Notes under the pieces: model-generated
Told to the model about the DNA's origin: nothing
What the model saw: the letters and a program-made list of their open reading frames with translations, nothing else
The model's database searches: none
Made by a program: the position numbers and the translations under genes
Origin: Sneathiellales bacterium
GTDB taxonomy: Bacteria; Pseudomonadota; Alphaproteobacteria; JANQFL01
Reading direction: 5' to 3'
DNA: 64,000 nucleotides
NCBI GenBank assembly: GCA_028277845.1
Contig: JANQFL010000004.1
Coordinates: 1 to 64,000 of the forward strand
Shown here: piece after piece, positions 43,922 to 51,536 of the stretch
How the letters are laid out: each line of letters opens with the position of its first letter
How positions within the stretch are numbered: the stretch's first letter is position 1

Positions 43922-44893
43922 CTAGGCGGCGGGTCCGTCGAGGAAGGCCCGATAGAGACGGCCGGTGTCGGCCGGGCGGTCCAGCATGGGGACGTGGCCG
44001 CAGCCGGACAGTTCGTGCAGCCGGGCGCCGGGCAGCCGGTCGGCCAACACGCGGGCGCCGGTGATGTGGAAGATGCGGTCCTCGCGGCACCAAATGATCA
44101 GCGAAGGTATGTCGATGCCGGGCGCCAGGTCTTCGAGGCGCGGTGCCGCCGACCCGGCCACCTCCCGCCAGATGCGCCGGTTGTCTTCCGCCAGCGCCGC
44201 TTCCTCGGCTGCCCAGGTTTCGACCACCGGCGCCGGCATGAACGGGGTTTCGGGAAACAGCCAGGCCATGCGGGCGTGGAAGGCCTCGGGACTGGTGACG
44301 ACCAGCGGCGGCGTGTCGCCCCGCCGGATGGCCTGTTCCATGTCGCTGGCTTCGGGCGACGTGACGCCGACCGGGCTGCCGATCAGGGCCAGGCTGCGGA
44401 CACGGCCGGGCATGCGCTCGGCCAGCATGGCGGCCAACTGCCCGCCCATGGAATTGCCGGCCAGGTGAAACGGGCCGTCGGTCACCCGTTCGAGCCACGC
44501 CGCCAGCCGGTCGGCCTGATCCTCGTAATCATAGGCGCCGGCGCCCAGCACGGGATTGCCGCCGAACCCCGGCAGGTCGGGCGCGATGACGCGGTAGCCG
44601 TCCGTCAGCGCCCGGGTCATGTCGATCCAGTGTTCCTTGCGGGCGTAGATACCGTGCAGCAGCACCACCGCCGGTCCCTCCCCGCCTTCCAGATAGCGCA
44701 CCGGGCCGAAGTCCATCTCAACGGACTTGACCTCCAGCCCCGCCGAGGCACGCAGCCCGGCCAGCATCAGCGCCGACACGGGTTTCGGGAACAAAGTTCC
44801 GGCCGCCCAGGCCAGACCCGCCAGTATCGCCACCGCCAACAGCGCGCCGATTGTCCACCGGCGCCCGCGGCCCGTCCTCATTCCGTCACTCAC
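43922..44893 (-). CDS. Alpha/beta hydrolase with N-terminal membrane anchor
   Basis: A 323-aa hydrolase. The N-terminus has a transmembrane anchor ([23 protein letters not shown], residues 14-36). The catalytic domain shows [14 protein letters not shown] (oxyanion region), [13 protein letters not shown] (nucleophile Ser in GxSxG, near 145), the acid residue in [12 protein letters not shown] and the His in [13 protein letters not shown]. The core resembles meta-cleavage-product hydrolases. It is the first gene of the minus-strand operon and divergent from a TetR gene across a short promoter with a palindrome. Confidence 0.85.
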   Translation of the reverse strand: MSDGMRTGRGRRWTIGALLAVAILAGLAWAAGTLFPKPVSALMLAGLRASAGLEVKSVEMDFGPVRYLEGGEGPAVVLLHGIYARKEHWIDMTRALTDGYRVIAPDLPGFGGNPVLGAGAYDYEDQADRLAAWLERVTDGPFHLAGNSMGGQLAAMLAERMPGRVRSLALIGSPVGVTSPEASDMEQAIRRGDTPPLVVTSPEAFHARMAWLFPETPFMPAPVVETWAAEEAALAEDNRRIWREVAGSAAPRLEDLAPGIDIPSLIIWCREDRIFHITGARVLADRLPGARLHELSGCGHVPMLDRPADTGRLYRAFLDGPAA

Positions 44894-44921
44894 GACCCGA
44901 TCTCCTTGCTGAATTCGGCAG

Positions 44922-44939
44922 GTAGACTATTTCGTCTAC
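44922..44939. promoter_or_regulatory. Palindromic operator in the hydrolase/TetR divergent promoter
   Basis: GTAGAC TATTTC GTCTAC: 6-bp perfect arms around a 6-nt spacer, between the two divergent start codons. The likely ligand is the TetR protein encoded directly to the right, which would control itself and the hydrolase operon. Confidence 0.6.
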
Positions 44940-45017
44940 TACTGTGATAAATATCCGTCGCACGGATAAATGCAAGGTTTATTATTCAGGCGACAGCAAA
45001 CAGACGGACCGGTCTAC

Positions 45018-45581
45018 ATGCCCGCCCCCAAACGCGACCATCTGATCGCCACCGCGCAACGCCTCATCGCCCGGGAAGGGTTCAAGGGCGTCAGCGTCGA
45101 CCGCCTGCTGCAGGAAGCCGGCGTAGCCAAGATGACCCTGTACAAGGGGTTCAAGACGAAAGACGAGCTGATCCTCGAGGTCCTGCGCCGGCGGGATTCG
45201 GAACTGCGCGACTGGTTCATGCGGTCGGTGGAGAGCGCGTCCGACGATCCGCGCGAACGGCTGCTGGCCGGGTTCGATGCCCTGGAGGCCTGGGCGGCCC
45301 GGCCCGACTTCAACGGCTGCCTGTTCGTCAGCGCCCTGTCGGAATACGGCGACGACAGTGCGCCGGCCCACCGGGCGGCCCGCGAACACAAACGCCTGCT
45401 GCTGGACTATGTCGTCGGTCTATGCCGCGACGCCGGCCTGCCCGATCCGGAGACCACCGGCCGCGATCTGCGCCTGCTGATGGAAGGCGCGACGGTGGCC
45501 AGGCTAACGCTGGGACAGACCGACAGCTACCAGCGGGCCAAGGCCATGGCGAAGTCTTTGATCGATAAACAGAGGGTCTAG
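45018..45581 (+). CDS. TetR/AcrR family regulator
   Basis: A 187-aa regulator from MPAPKRDHLIATAQRLIAREGFKGVSVDRLLQEAGVAKMTLYKGFKTKDELILEVL; this stretch is the complete TetR HTH with the recognition helix VAKMTLYKGFKTK. The track start is 16 codons upstream and lies in the promoter region. The C-terminal part (EAWAARPDFNGCLFVSALSEYGDD) resembles TetR_C of the GCLF type. It is divergent from the hydrolase operon and its last bases overlap the end of the thiolase gene, with which it is convergent. Confidence 0.88.
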   Translation: MPAPKRDHLIATAQRLIAREGFKGVSVDRLLQEAGVAKMTLYKGFKTKDELILEVLRRRDSELRDWFMRSVESASDDPRERLLAGFDALEAWAARPDFNGCLFVSALSEYGDDSAPAHRAAREHKRLLLDYVVGLCRDAGLPDPETTGRDLRLLMEGATVARLTLGQTDSYQRAKAMAKSLIDKQRV

Positions 45582-46774
45582 GCCGCGCGCTCCAGGATGA
45601 CGGCGGCGCCAAGACCCGAACCGGCGGGCACGGTGGCGCCGCCGCGCTTGAGGTCGCGTTGCTTCAGGGCGTTGGCCAGGTGTATGGCGATGCGCAGGCC
45701 CGACATGCCGACGGGATGGCCCAATCCGACCGAACCGCCGTCCACGTTCAGACGGTCCCGCGACCAGCCGCCCATGCGCTCGCAGGCCAGCAACTGCACG
45801 GCGAATCCTTCGTTGCATTCGATCAGATCGAGGTCGTCCACCTTCATCTCGGCTGAATCGAGCGCCGCGTTCATGGCGTCGACGCAGGAATAGCCCATGA
45901 AGTGAGGATCGCAGCCGACCATGGCCGTGCCCGGCATGACGATGCGGGCCAGCGGGTCGACGCCGAGGCGTTTCAGCTCGGCCTCGTTGCAAACGATCGC
46001 CGCGGCGGCGCCGTCGTTGATGCTGGCGGCATTTCCGGCGGTGATGACGCCGTCCTTCTGCACGGTGGGCAGGGACGCCAGGGTGTCGACGCTGATGTCG
46101 CGGCGTGGGTTTTCGTCCTTGTCGAAGGTAACCGTGCCCTTGCGCGTCGGAACCTGGATCGGCACGACCTCGTCATCCAGGCGGCCGCCGTCGATGGCGT
46201 CGAGGGCGCGGGTGTGGGAGACCACGGCGTAGGCGTCCATGTCCTCGCGCGAGACCTGGTCGTGCTTGGCGTGGTGCTCGGCCACGTCGACCATGTACCA
46301 GGGATCGTCCCACATCTTGGAACCGGCCAGGGTGCATTCGCGCAGGGTGTCGATGAATTCGCCGTGGCCCAATCGGTGGCCCCAACGCGAGCCCGGCACC
46401 ATGTGCGGCGCGTTGCTCATGGATTCGAGGCCGACGGCCATGACGCAGTCGACCTCGCCGAGCGCCACCTGCTGGGCGCCGAGGATCAGCGCCGCCATGG
46501 ACGAGCAGCACTGCATGTTGACGGTGAAGGCCGGCACCGGATGGGGCACGCCGATGCGTTCGGCGACGATGCGGGCGGGATTGGACTCGGTCATGTCCTG
46601 CAGCACCATGCCGCCGATGACGCGCTTGACGTCCGCCGGCTGCATGCCGTTGCGCTTGAGCAGGCCGTCCGCCACCTGGGTTGCGAACTCGGTCGCCCGC
46701 ATGGGCTGCAAGGAACCGCCGAAGCGCCCGATCGGGCTGCGCACGCCGTCCACCAGATAAGCCTGTCCAACCAT
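45578..46774 (-). CDS. Thiolase family acetyl-CoA acyltransferase lacking the second catalytic Cys
   Basis: A 398-aa thiolase. I place the start at MVGQAYLVDGVRSPIG (46774), with GGAGGAC seven bases upstream; the upstream ATG at 46795 lies against the operator. The nucleophile site is FTVNMQCCSSMAALILGA (Cys near 90). VDLIECNEGFAVQ is the NEAF-like motif and GSVGLGHPVGMSGLRI holds the active His. The C-terminal motif, normally ATLCxGGGxG, reads GATVPAGSGLGAA, so the second catalytic Cys is replaced by Pro. It is divergent from the mutase operon and surely co-regulated with it. Claisen condensation ability may be reduced, or another residue may replace the Cys. Confidence 0.88.
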   Translation of the reverse strand: MVGQAYLVDGVRSPIGRFGGSLQPMRATEFATQVADGLLKRNGMQPADVKRVIGGMVLQDMTESNPARIVAERIGVPHPVPAFTVNMQCCSSMAALILGAQQVALGEVDCVMAVGLESMSNAPHMVPGSRWGHRLGHGEFIDTLRECTLAGSKMWDDPWYMVDVAEHHAKHDQVSREDMDAYAVVSHTRALDAIDGGRLDDEVVPIQVPTRKGTVTFDKDENPRRDISVDTLASLPTVQKDGVITAGNAASINDGAAAAIVCNEAELKRLGVDPLARIVMPGTAMVGCDPHFMGYSCVDAMNAALDSAEMKVDDLDLIECNEGFAVQLLACERMGGWSRDRLNVDGGSVGLGHPVGMSGLRIAIHLANALKQRDLKRGGATVPAGSGLGAAVILERAA

Positions 46775-46798
46775 GAATGCGTCCTCCATCGGCATTTG

Positions 46799-46814
46799 CC
46801 TAACATACGTTAGG
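46799..46814. promoter_or_regulatory. Operator 1, TetR-type palindrome
   Basis: CCTAACATACGTTAGG, 16 bp, directly in front of the thiolase start region. It is a near match to the palindrome at 46875-46892, so the two are read by the same dimeric regulator, most probably the TetR protein at 50113. Confidence 0.75.
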
Positions 46815-46874
46815 TGAAGATTTCGCCAATTTCCCTATGTTCTAAATTGACATTCGATTCAATCCATGTCAATT

Positions 46875-46892
46875 ACCTAACGATCGTTAGGT
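46875..46892. promoter_or_regulatory. Operator 2, perfect TetR-type palindrome
   Basis: ACCTAACGATCGTTAGGT, an 18-bp perfect palindrome about 40 bp upstream of the mutase start. With operator 1 it brackets the divergent promoters for thiolase and mutase operons. TetR repressors of acyl-CoA catabolism often use sites of this kind. Confidence 0.8.
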
Positions 46893-46934
46893 GAATTTCC
46901 TCAAACGCCTGTAGGGAGGCAGCGGGAGACATCC

Positions 46935-48662
46935 ATGTTCGACGAACAAACCCTGGCACAATCGCAGGACCTGGGCGAAAAGCGGGACGCGGCGTACGAC
47001 AAGATTGTCGAGCGTTTCGGCAACAGCGCACCGCCCAGCGCCAAGGCCCCCAAGACCCATTCGGGGCTGCCGATCAAGACGGCGTATTTCCCCCACGACG
47101 TGAAGGATCTGAAATTCAGCCAGATCGGCGCGCCGGGGCAGTACCCGTTCACCCGCGGCAACCTGGCGGCGCAGTACCAGGTGATGAACTGGGCCAACCA
47201 GCCTGTGATCGGCTACGGCCTGCCGGAGAACACCCGCGAGCGCATGGACATGCTGGCGGCCCAGGGCATGATCGGCTATTTCGGCCAGAAGTTTTACAAC
47301 CTGGTCTACGACCTGGTGTCCCACGAAGGGCTCGATCCGGATCATCCGTCCTCGCGCGGCCGCATCGGCCAGTGCGGCATGGCGGTGTATTCGAAGGCCG
47401 ACATGGCGGCGCTGTTCGACGGCATGCCGCTGGACAAGATGAACGTCGTGCACATCACCTACTACCAGGTGCTGCCGGCGCTGGCGCAATACATCGCCCT
47501 GGCCGAGGATCAGGGGCTGAGCGCCGGCGACCTGCGCGGCAATTCCATGAACTGGTACCACCAGTCGGCCTATGTGGGCATGAGCGCCTTTCCGCCGGCC
47601 AACGGCCACAAACTGGCCGTCGAATTGATCCATTACTGCGCCAAGCACATGCCGCGCTGGAACACGACCAACTTCTTCGGCTACGGCGTCGAGGAAGCCG
47701 GCGGCACGGCGGTGCAGGAAATCGGCCTGATGCTGGCCTACGGCATCGACCTGGTGCGGTCCTGCGTCGAATCGGGCCTGAGCGCCGACGACGTGCTGCC
47801 GCGCTTCGGTTTCCAGATCGCCCAGGCCAACGATTTCTTCGAAGAGGTCTGCAAGATCCGGGCGCTGCGCCGCATCTGGGCCACCACCATGCACGAGAAA
47901 TTCGGCGCCGAGGACCCGCGCTCCATGCATGTGCGCATCCACACCCACACCTCGGGCGCCGTGCTGACGGCGCAGCAGCCCTTGGTCAACCTGATCCGCA
48001 CGACCCTGCATGCCTTCGGTGCCGCGCTGTCGGGCGTGCAGGCCATGGAGGTCTCGGCCTACGACGAAGCCCTGGCCATCCCGACGGAGGAATCGGCGAC
48101 ATTGGCTTTGCGCGTACAGCAGATCATCCAGGAGGAGACCAACATCACGTCGGTGTCCGACCCCCTGGCCGGCTCCTACTACGTCGAATCCCTGACCGAT
48201 CAGATCGCCAACGCGGCGCTGGAGTTCGTAGAGCGGGTCGAGGCCCAGGGCGGTTACATCGCCGCCCAACAAAGCGGCTGGATCCGCCGCGAGGTGGAGG
48301 AATCGGCGGAGAACTGGCGCGAGATGGTCAACAGCGGCGAGCGCAAGGTGGTCGGCATGAATTGTTACGAAACCGACGACGAGGCGCAGCAGCCGATCTT
48401 CAAGGTCGACAAGGAGGTCGAACGCATTGCCGTCGAGCGCATCCAGGCCCACCGGGCCGAACGCGACGCCGGGCGCTACGAGGCGGCCATGGCCGAATTC
48501 CGCAAGGCGGCGGAAGCCTTCGCCAAGAAGGACTATGCGGACCTGGGCGACGGCAGTCTGATGGAGACCGCCATCGAGGCGGCCCGAGCCGACGCCACCA
48601 CGGGCGAAATGATGGGCGTGTTGAAGGACGCCCTGGGTTGGAGGGCACCCCATGAATACTGA
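46935..48662 (+). CDS. Divergent B12-dependent acyl-CoA mutase large subunit
   Basis: A 575-aa protein of the methylmalonyl-CoA mutase family with a changed active site. The C-terminal half is ordinary: DDVLPRFGFQIAQANDFFEEVCKIRALRRIWA, HTHTSGAVLTAQQPLVNLIRTTLHAF, YDEALAIPTEESATLALRVQQIIQEE, SDPLAGSYYVESLTDQI. In the N-terminal half the RQYxGF segment is replaced by VMNWANQPVIGYG, the FDxxTxxGYDSD segment by YDLVSHEGLDPDHP, the GTxQND segment by GNSMNWYHQS, and the catalytic His of GYHxxExG is Gly (FGYGVEEAG). It overlaps the B12-binding subunit by 11 nt. It is probably a carbon-skeleton isomerase for an unusual acyl-CoA; no tested family known to me has these residues. Confidence 0.85.
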   Translation: MFDEQTLAQSQDLGEKRDAAYDKIVERFGNSAPPSAKAPKTHSGLPIKTAYFPHDVKDLKFSQIGAPGQYPFTRGNLAAQYQVMNWANQPVIGYGLPENTRERMDMLAAQGMIGYFGQKFYNLVYDLVSHEGLDPDHPSSRGRIGQCGMAVYSKADMAALFDGMPLDKMNVVHITYYQVLPALAQYIALAEDQGLSAGDLRGNSMNWYHQSAYVGMSAFPPANGHKLAVELIHYCAKHMPRWNTTNFFGYGVEEAGGTAVQEIGLMLAYGIDLVRSCVESGLSADDVLPRFGFQIAQANDFFEEVCKIRALRRIWATTMHEKFGAEDPRSMHVRIHTHTSGAVLTAQQPLVNLIRTTLHAFGAALSGVQAMEVSAYDEALAIPTEESATLALRVQQIIQEETNITSVSDPLAGSYYVESLTDQIANAALEFVERVEAQGGYIAAQQSGWIRREVEESAENWREMVNSGERKVVGMNCYETDDEAQQPIFKVDKEVERIAVERIQAHRAERDAGRYEAAMAEFRKAAEAFAKKDYADLGDGSLMETAIEAARADATTGEMMGVLKDALGWRAPHEY

Positions 48663-49089
48663 GGTTCAAACCGGCGAACCCGCCCCGGTGATGATGGCCG
48701 ACGGCCGCCCCATCCGGGTGCTGCTGGCCAAGCCGACCCATGACTGCCACGACCGCGGCGTACGGCTGGTGGCGCGCAAGTTCCGCGACGCCGGCTTCGA
48801 GGTCATCTTCGCGAACTTCCTGATGGCCGACGAAGTGGTCACCACCGCCGTCGAGGAGGACGTCCAGGTGATCGGCGTCTCGTCGTCGTCGGGCGGCCAC
48901 ATGGCGGTGTTCGAGGATCTGATCGCCGGGCTCAGGGACAACGACCTGGACGACGTGCTGCTGCTCGGCGGCGGCGTCATCCCGGTCGACGACGAAAAGG
49001 AACTGAAGGACTGGGGCGTCAAGGCCATCTTCGGACCAGGCACCACGGCGGAAGACGCCATCGTCATGATCCACCAGCAGTTCATGTGA
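48652..49089 (+). CDS. Cobalamin-binding small subunit of the divergent mutase
   Basis: A 145-aa B12 domain. THDCHDRG carries DxHxxG, GVSSSSGGHMAVFEDL stands for the SxL motif, and LLLGGGVIPVDDEKEL for the GG motif. Compared with the subunit at 15838 the N-terminal extension is longer (MNTEVQTGEPAPVMMADGRP). It overlaps the large subunit gene, so the pair forms a heteromeric mutase. The next gene follows after 22 bp. Confidence 0.9.
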   Translation: MNTEVQTGEPAPVMMADGRPIRVLLAKPTHDCHDRGVRLVARKFRDAGFEVIFANFLMADEVVTTAVEEDVQVIGVSSSSGGHMAVFEDLIAGLRDNDLDDVLLLGGGVIPVDDEKELKDWGVKAIFGPGTTAEDAIVMIHQQFM

Positions 49090-49111
49090 CCGGCGCGGAG
49101 GGGGCAACGTC

Positions 49112-50047
49112 ATGACCGATAACACTGACACGTTCAAACGCGTGGCCATCCTCGGCGGTGGAGGCCTGATGGGTCACGGCATCGCCCTCGCCTGCCTGCA
49201 GGGCAGCGGCGCCGAAGTGGTTCTGATCTCCCGGCGCCAGGAGACGGTCGAACACGGTTTGGATCTGATCGCCAACGGTCCCTTCGGCCTCGGCCGCGCC
49301 GTCGAGCGCGGCAAGCTGACGGAAGACCAGGTCGCCGACATCAAGGGCCGCCTGTCCGGCACCACCGATTACGCCGAAGGACTGGCCGGCGCCGACCTGG
49401 TGTTCGAAACCATCCCGGAAGTGGTCGACCTGAAGCAGGACGCCCTGGCCGAGGCGGAAAAGCTGGTGTCGGATGACGCCATCTTCGCCTCCAATACCTC
49501 GTCGATCATGATTTCCGAATTGTCGGCCAAGCTGGAACGGCCGGGCCGGGTGGTCGGCACCCACTGGTTCTATCCGTCCAACGTCATGCCGCTGATCGAG
49601 GTGGGCCGCAGCGAACTTTCGGACCAGGACGCCATCGACAAGGTGGTCGGATATTTGAGCGCCATCGGCAAGAAGCCCGTGGTGGTCAAGGACGCGCCGG
49701 GCTTCTTCATGACCCGCTTCATCAACAACTACCTGGCCGAGGCCATCCGCCTGGTCGAACTGGGCATCTGTGGCCCGGCCGAGGTGGACGAGATGTGCAA
49801 GACCGGCCTGGGCTGGCCCATGGGCGTGTTCGAGCTGCTGGACGACACCGCCAGCTTCGATTCGTTCTACCACGCCCAGGAATATCTGTTCGAAACCTGC
49901 GGCGAGCGTTACGCCATCCCGCCGCTGGCCCGGAAGGTCTTTCTCGCCGGCTACCGCGGCAATCCCAAGCTGAAGCCCGGCAGCCGTGGCGGCTGGTACG
50001 ACTTCCTGGACGCCGAGCGGCCGCCCAAGCCGGCCAAGAAAAAGTAA
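49112..50047 (+). CDS. 3-hydroxyacyl-CoA dehydrogenase family protein
   Basis: A 311-aa NAD-dependent dehydrogenase. The Rossmann motif is VAILGGGGLMGHGIALACL. The catalytic Ser lies in FASNTSSIMI, His in GTHWFYPSNVMPLIEV and the paired Glu at the end of that stretch. The fourth active-site residue, Asn in the PGFxxNR motif, is Thr here (PGFFMTRFINNYLAEAIRL). The C-terminal end, RKVFLAGYRGNPKLKPGSRGGWYDFLD, is shortened to a single domain. With mutase upstream and thiolase divergent, it would oxidise a 3-hydroxyacyl-CoA arising after rearrangement. Confidence 0.88.
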   Translation: MTDNTDTFKRVAILGGGGLMGHGIALACLQGSGAEVVLISRRQETVEHGLDLIANGPFGLGRAVERGKLTEDQVADIKGRLSGTTDYAEGLAGADLVFETIPEVVDLKQDALAEAEKLVSDDAIFASNTSSIMISELSAKLERPGRVVGTHWFYPSNVMPLIEVGRSELSDQDAIDKVVGYLSAIGKKPVVVKDAPGFFMTRFINNYLAEAIRLVELGICGPAEVDEMCKTGLGWPMGVFELLDDTASFDSFYHAQEYLFETCGERYAIPPLARKVFLAGYRGNPKLKPGSRGGWYDFLDAERPPKPAKKK

Positions 50048-50112
50048 CGGACGGGGGTTGCGCGACGCGGGCCGGCCCTTAGATTGGCGGCCCGGACAAC
50101 TGGGGAGCACCC

Positions 50113-50718
50113 ATGGCGCAGGCCGCACAGACGACGACCGACAAACCGCGCAACAAGCGGGCGCAATTGCTCGAGGCCGCGGCCGAGCATTTCGTGCGGC
50201 ACGGCTACGCCGCGTCGTCCATGCGCGACATTGCCGCCGGGGCCGGCATGCAGCCCGCCTCGATCTACTATCACTTTCCGTCCAAGGTCGATTTGCTGGT
50301 CGCCGTGCACGAGGAAGGCCTGCGCCGCATCACCCAGGCCACTGCCGGCGCCCTGATCGGTGTTTCCGGCCCTTGGACCCGGCTGGAAGCGGCTTGCATC
50401 GCGCATCTAACCGCCCTTCTTGAAGGTGGCGTCTTTTTTCAGGCGGTGATGCGAGAACCACCCGACGTCGCCGGTGAAGCACGGTCGCGCATTACCGAAA
50501 TGCGCGACGAGTACGAAGCCATCTTCGTCCGGCTGCTTGAAGACATCGACTTCCCCGTGGATACCGACCGGCATGATCTGCGATTGATGCTGCTGGGCGC
50601 TATGAATTGGTCGTTCACCTGGTATCGCTCCGGCCAGGAAGCACCGGAATCCATCGCCCGCAAGTTCGTTGCCTACTTGCGCGACGGTCTGGCCGCCCCC
50701 CTGTCCGGACGGGATTGA
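50113..50718 (+). CDS. TetR family regulator of the mutase operon (KstR2-like)
   Basis: A 201-aa regulator. The HTH is RAQLLEAAAEHFVRHGYAASSMRDIAAGAGMQPASIYYHFPSKVDLLVAV, and the C-terminus LRLMLLGAMNWSFTWYRSGQEAPESIARKFVAYLRDGL is like that of KstR2-type regulators, which respond to acyl-CoA intermediates. It is the last gene of the mutase operon, so it is likely to repress both operators at 46799 and 46875 and to be released by a CoA-ester pathway intermediate. Confidence 0.88.
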   Translation: MAQAAQTTTDKPRNKRAQLLEAAAEHFVRHGYAASSMRDIAAGAGMQPASIYYHFPSKVDLLVAVHEEGLRRITQATAGALIGVSGPWTRLEAACIAHLTALLEGGVFFQAVMREPPDVAGEARSRITEMRDEYEAIFVRLLEDIDFPVDTDRHDLRLMLLGAMNWSFTWYRSGQEAPESIARKFVAYLRDGLAAPLSGRD

Positions 50719-50891
50719 TTTGTCGAATCGCGGGCAAGGAAATTGGTGCAAACGAATGCGATTAAGGATAGTTTGAGTCGCATTCGTAGATTTGAATCAT
50801 TCACTTTTGTTCCGCGATGCACGGTCGTCGTGGACGGTTTAATTGAATTGCGGCCGCCGCGTGAAGCAGCCGCCAACGGGAGAGCAGTCTA

Positions 50892-51281
50892 ATGAAACGT
50901 CTGGCTATTGTGTCCGTCCTGGCCGCACTGATCGTCTCGGGTTGCGCCTGGCAGCGAGGCCGGGATGCCAGCAACGCTCAGGAGAAGTTGGTCGGCATGC
51001 CCAAGCATGAATTCGTGAACTGCGCCGGCGAACCCTGGACGCAGCAAAGTTTCGGCTCCAAGGAAATGCTGTTGTACATCGCCAAGAAGCGGTTCAAGGA
51101 CCCCGAGTCCGTACCTGATCAGGTCGTGGCCGCTGTCCGACCTGAAGTGGAAGGCAGCTATTGCGAGGCCCGGGTGACCATCACGGACGGCCGTGTGTCG
51201 GAGATCCGGTACAGCGGTCAAACCGGCGGTTTTCTGACCGAAGGCGAAGCCTGCGCCCCCATCATTCAGGGCTGCCTATAG
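50892..51281 (+). CDS. Small lipoprotein, BamE/SmpA-like
   Basis: A 129-aa lipoprotein with the signal MKRLAIVSVLAALIVSGCAW (lipobox VSGC, Cys at 18). The mature part has LVGMPKHEFVNCAGEPWTQQSFGSKEMLLYIAKK, similar to the SmpA/OmlA-type fold of BamE with its GM...E...CxGxP pattern, then beta strands YCEARVTITDGRVSEIRYSGQTGG. It stands alone, with a 173-bp upstream region without other signals. An envelope role is likely; there is no direct evidence for the Bam complex. Confidence 0.75.
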   Translation: MKRLAIVSVLAALIVSGCAWQRGRDASNAQEKLVGMPKHEFVNCAGEPWTQQSFGSKEMLLYIAKKRFKDPESVPDQVVAAVRPEVEGSYCEARVTITDGRVSEIRYSGQTGGFLTEGEACAPIIQGCL

Positions 51282-51323
51282 TCGCGACGTCCCGTCAATT
51301 CGGGTTTGACCACGGTTCGTGGT

Positions 51324-51356
51324 GTTAAGGTTAATTCTTCGTAAATTAACCTTAAC
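51324..51356. promoter_or_regulatory. Long AT-rich inverted repeat before the Sel1-repeat gene
   Basis: GTTAAGGTTAATT cttcgta AATTAACCTTAAC: 13-bp perfect arms, 7-nt spacer. There is no T-run after it, so it is not a simple terminator for the lipoprotein gene. TTAA and TTAACC elements resemble half-sites of alphaproteobacterial cell-cycle regulators such as CtrA, but the spacing does not match TTAA-N7-TTAA. Operator or mRNA hairpin, unresolved. Confidence 0.45.
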
Positions 51357-51536
51357 CCGCTGATTTCAAAAGATTTTTATAAATCGATCGGCAACTTTCA
51401 CATTGCCGAGCCGGTTCGTTATGATTTAGGATTCGTTAACCCAGCCAAGTTGATCGGCCTGCATGCCTCGCCTGCCGATGGGAGACAGAAGCCTGCAAGG
51501 AGCTGTCTTCAATGTTCAGAACGGGAGCGACGAGTT

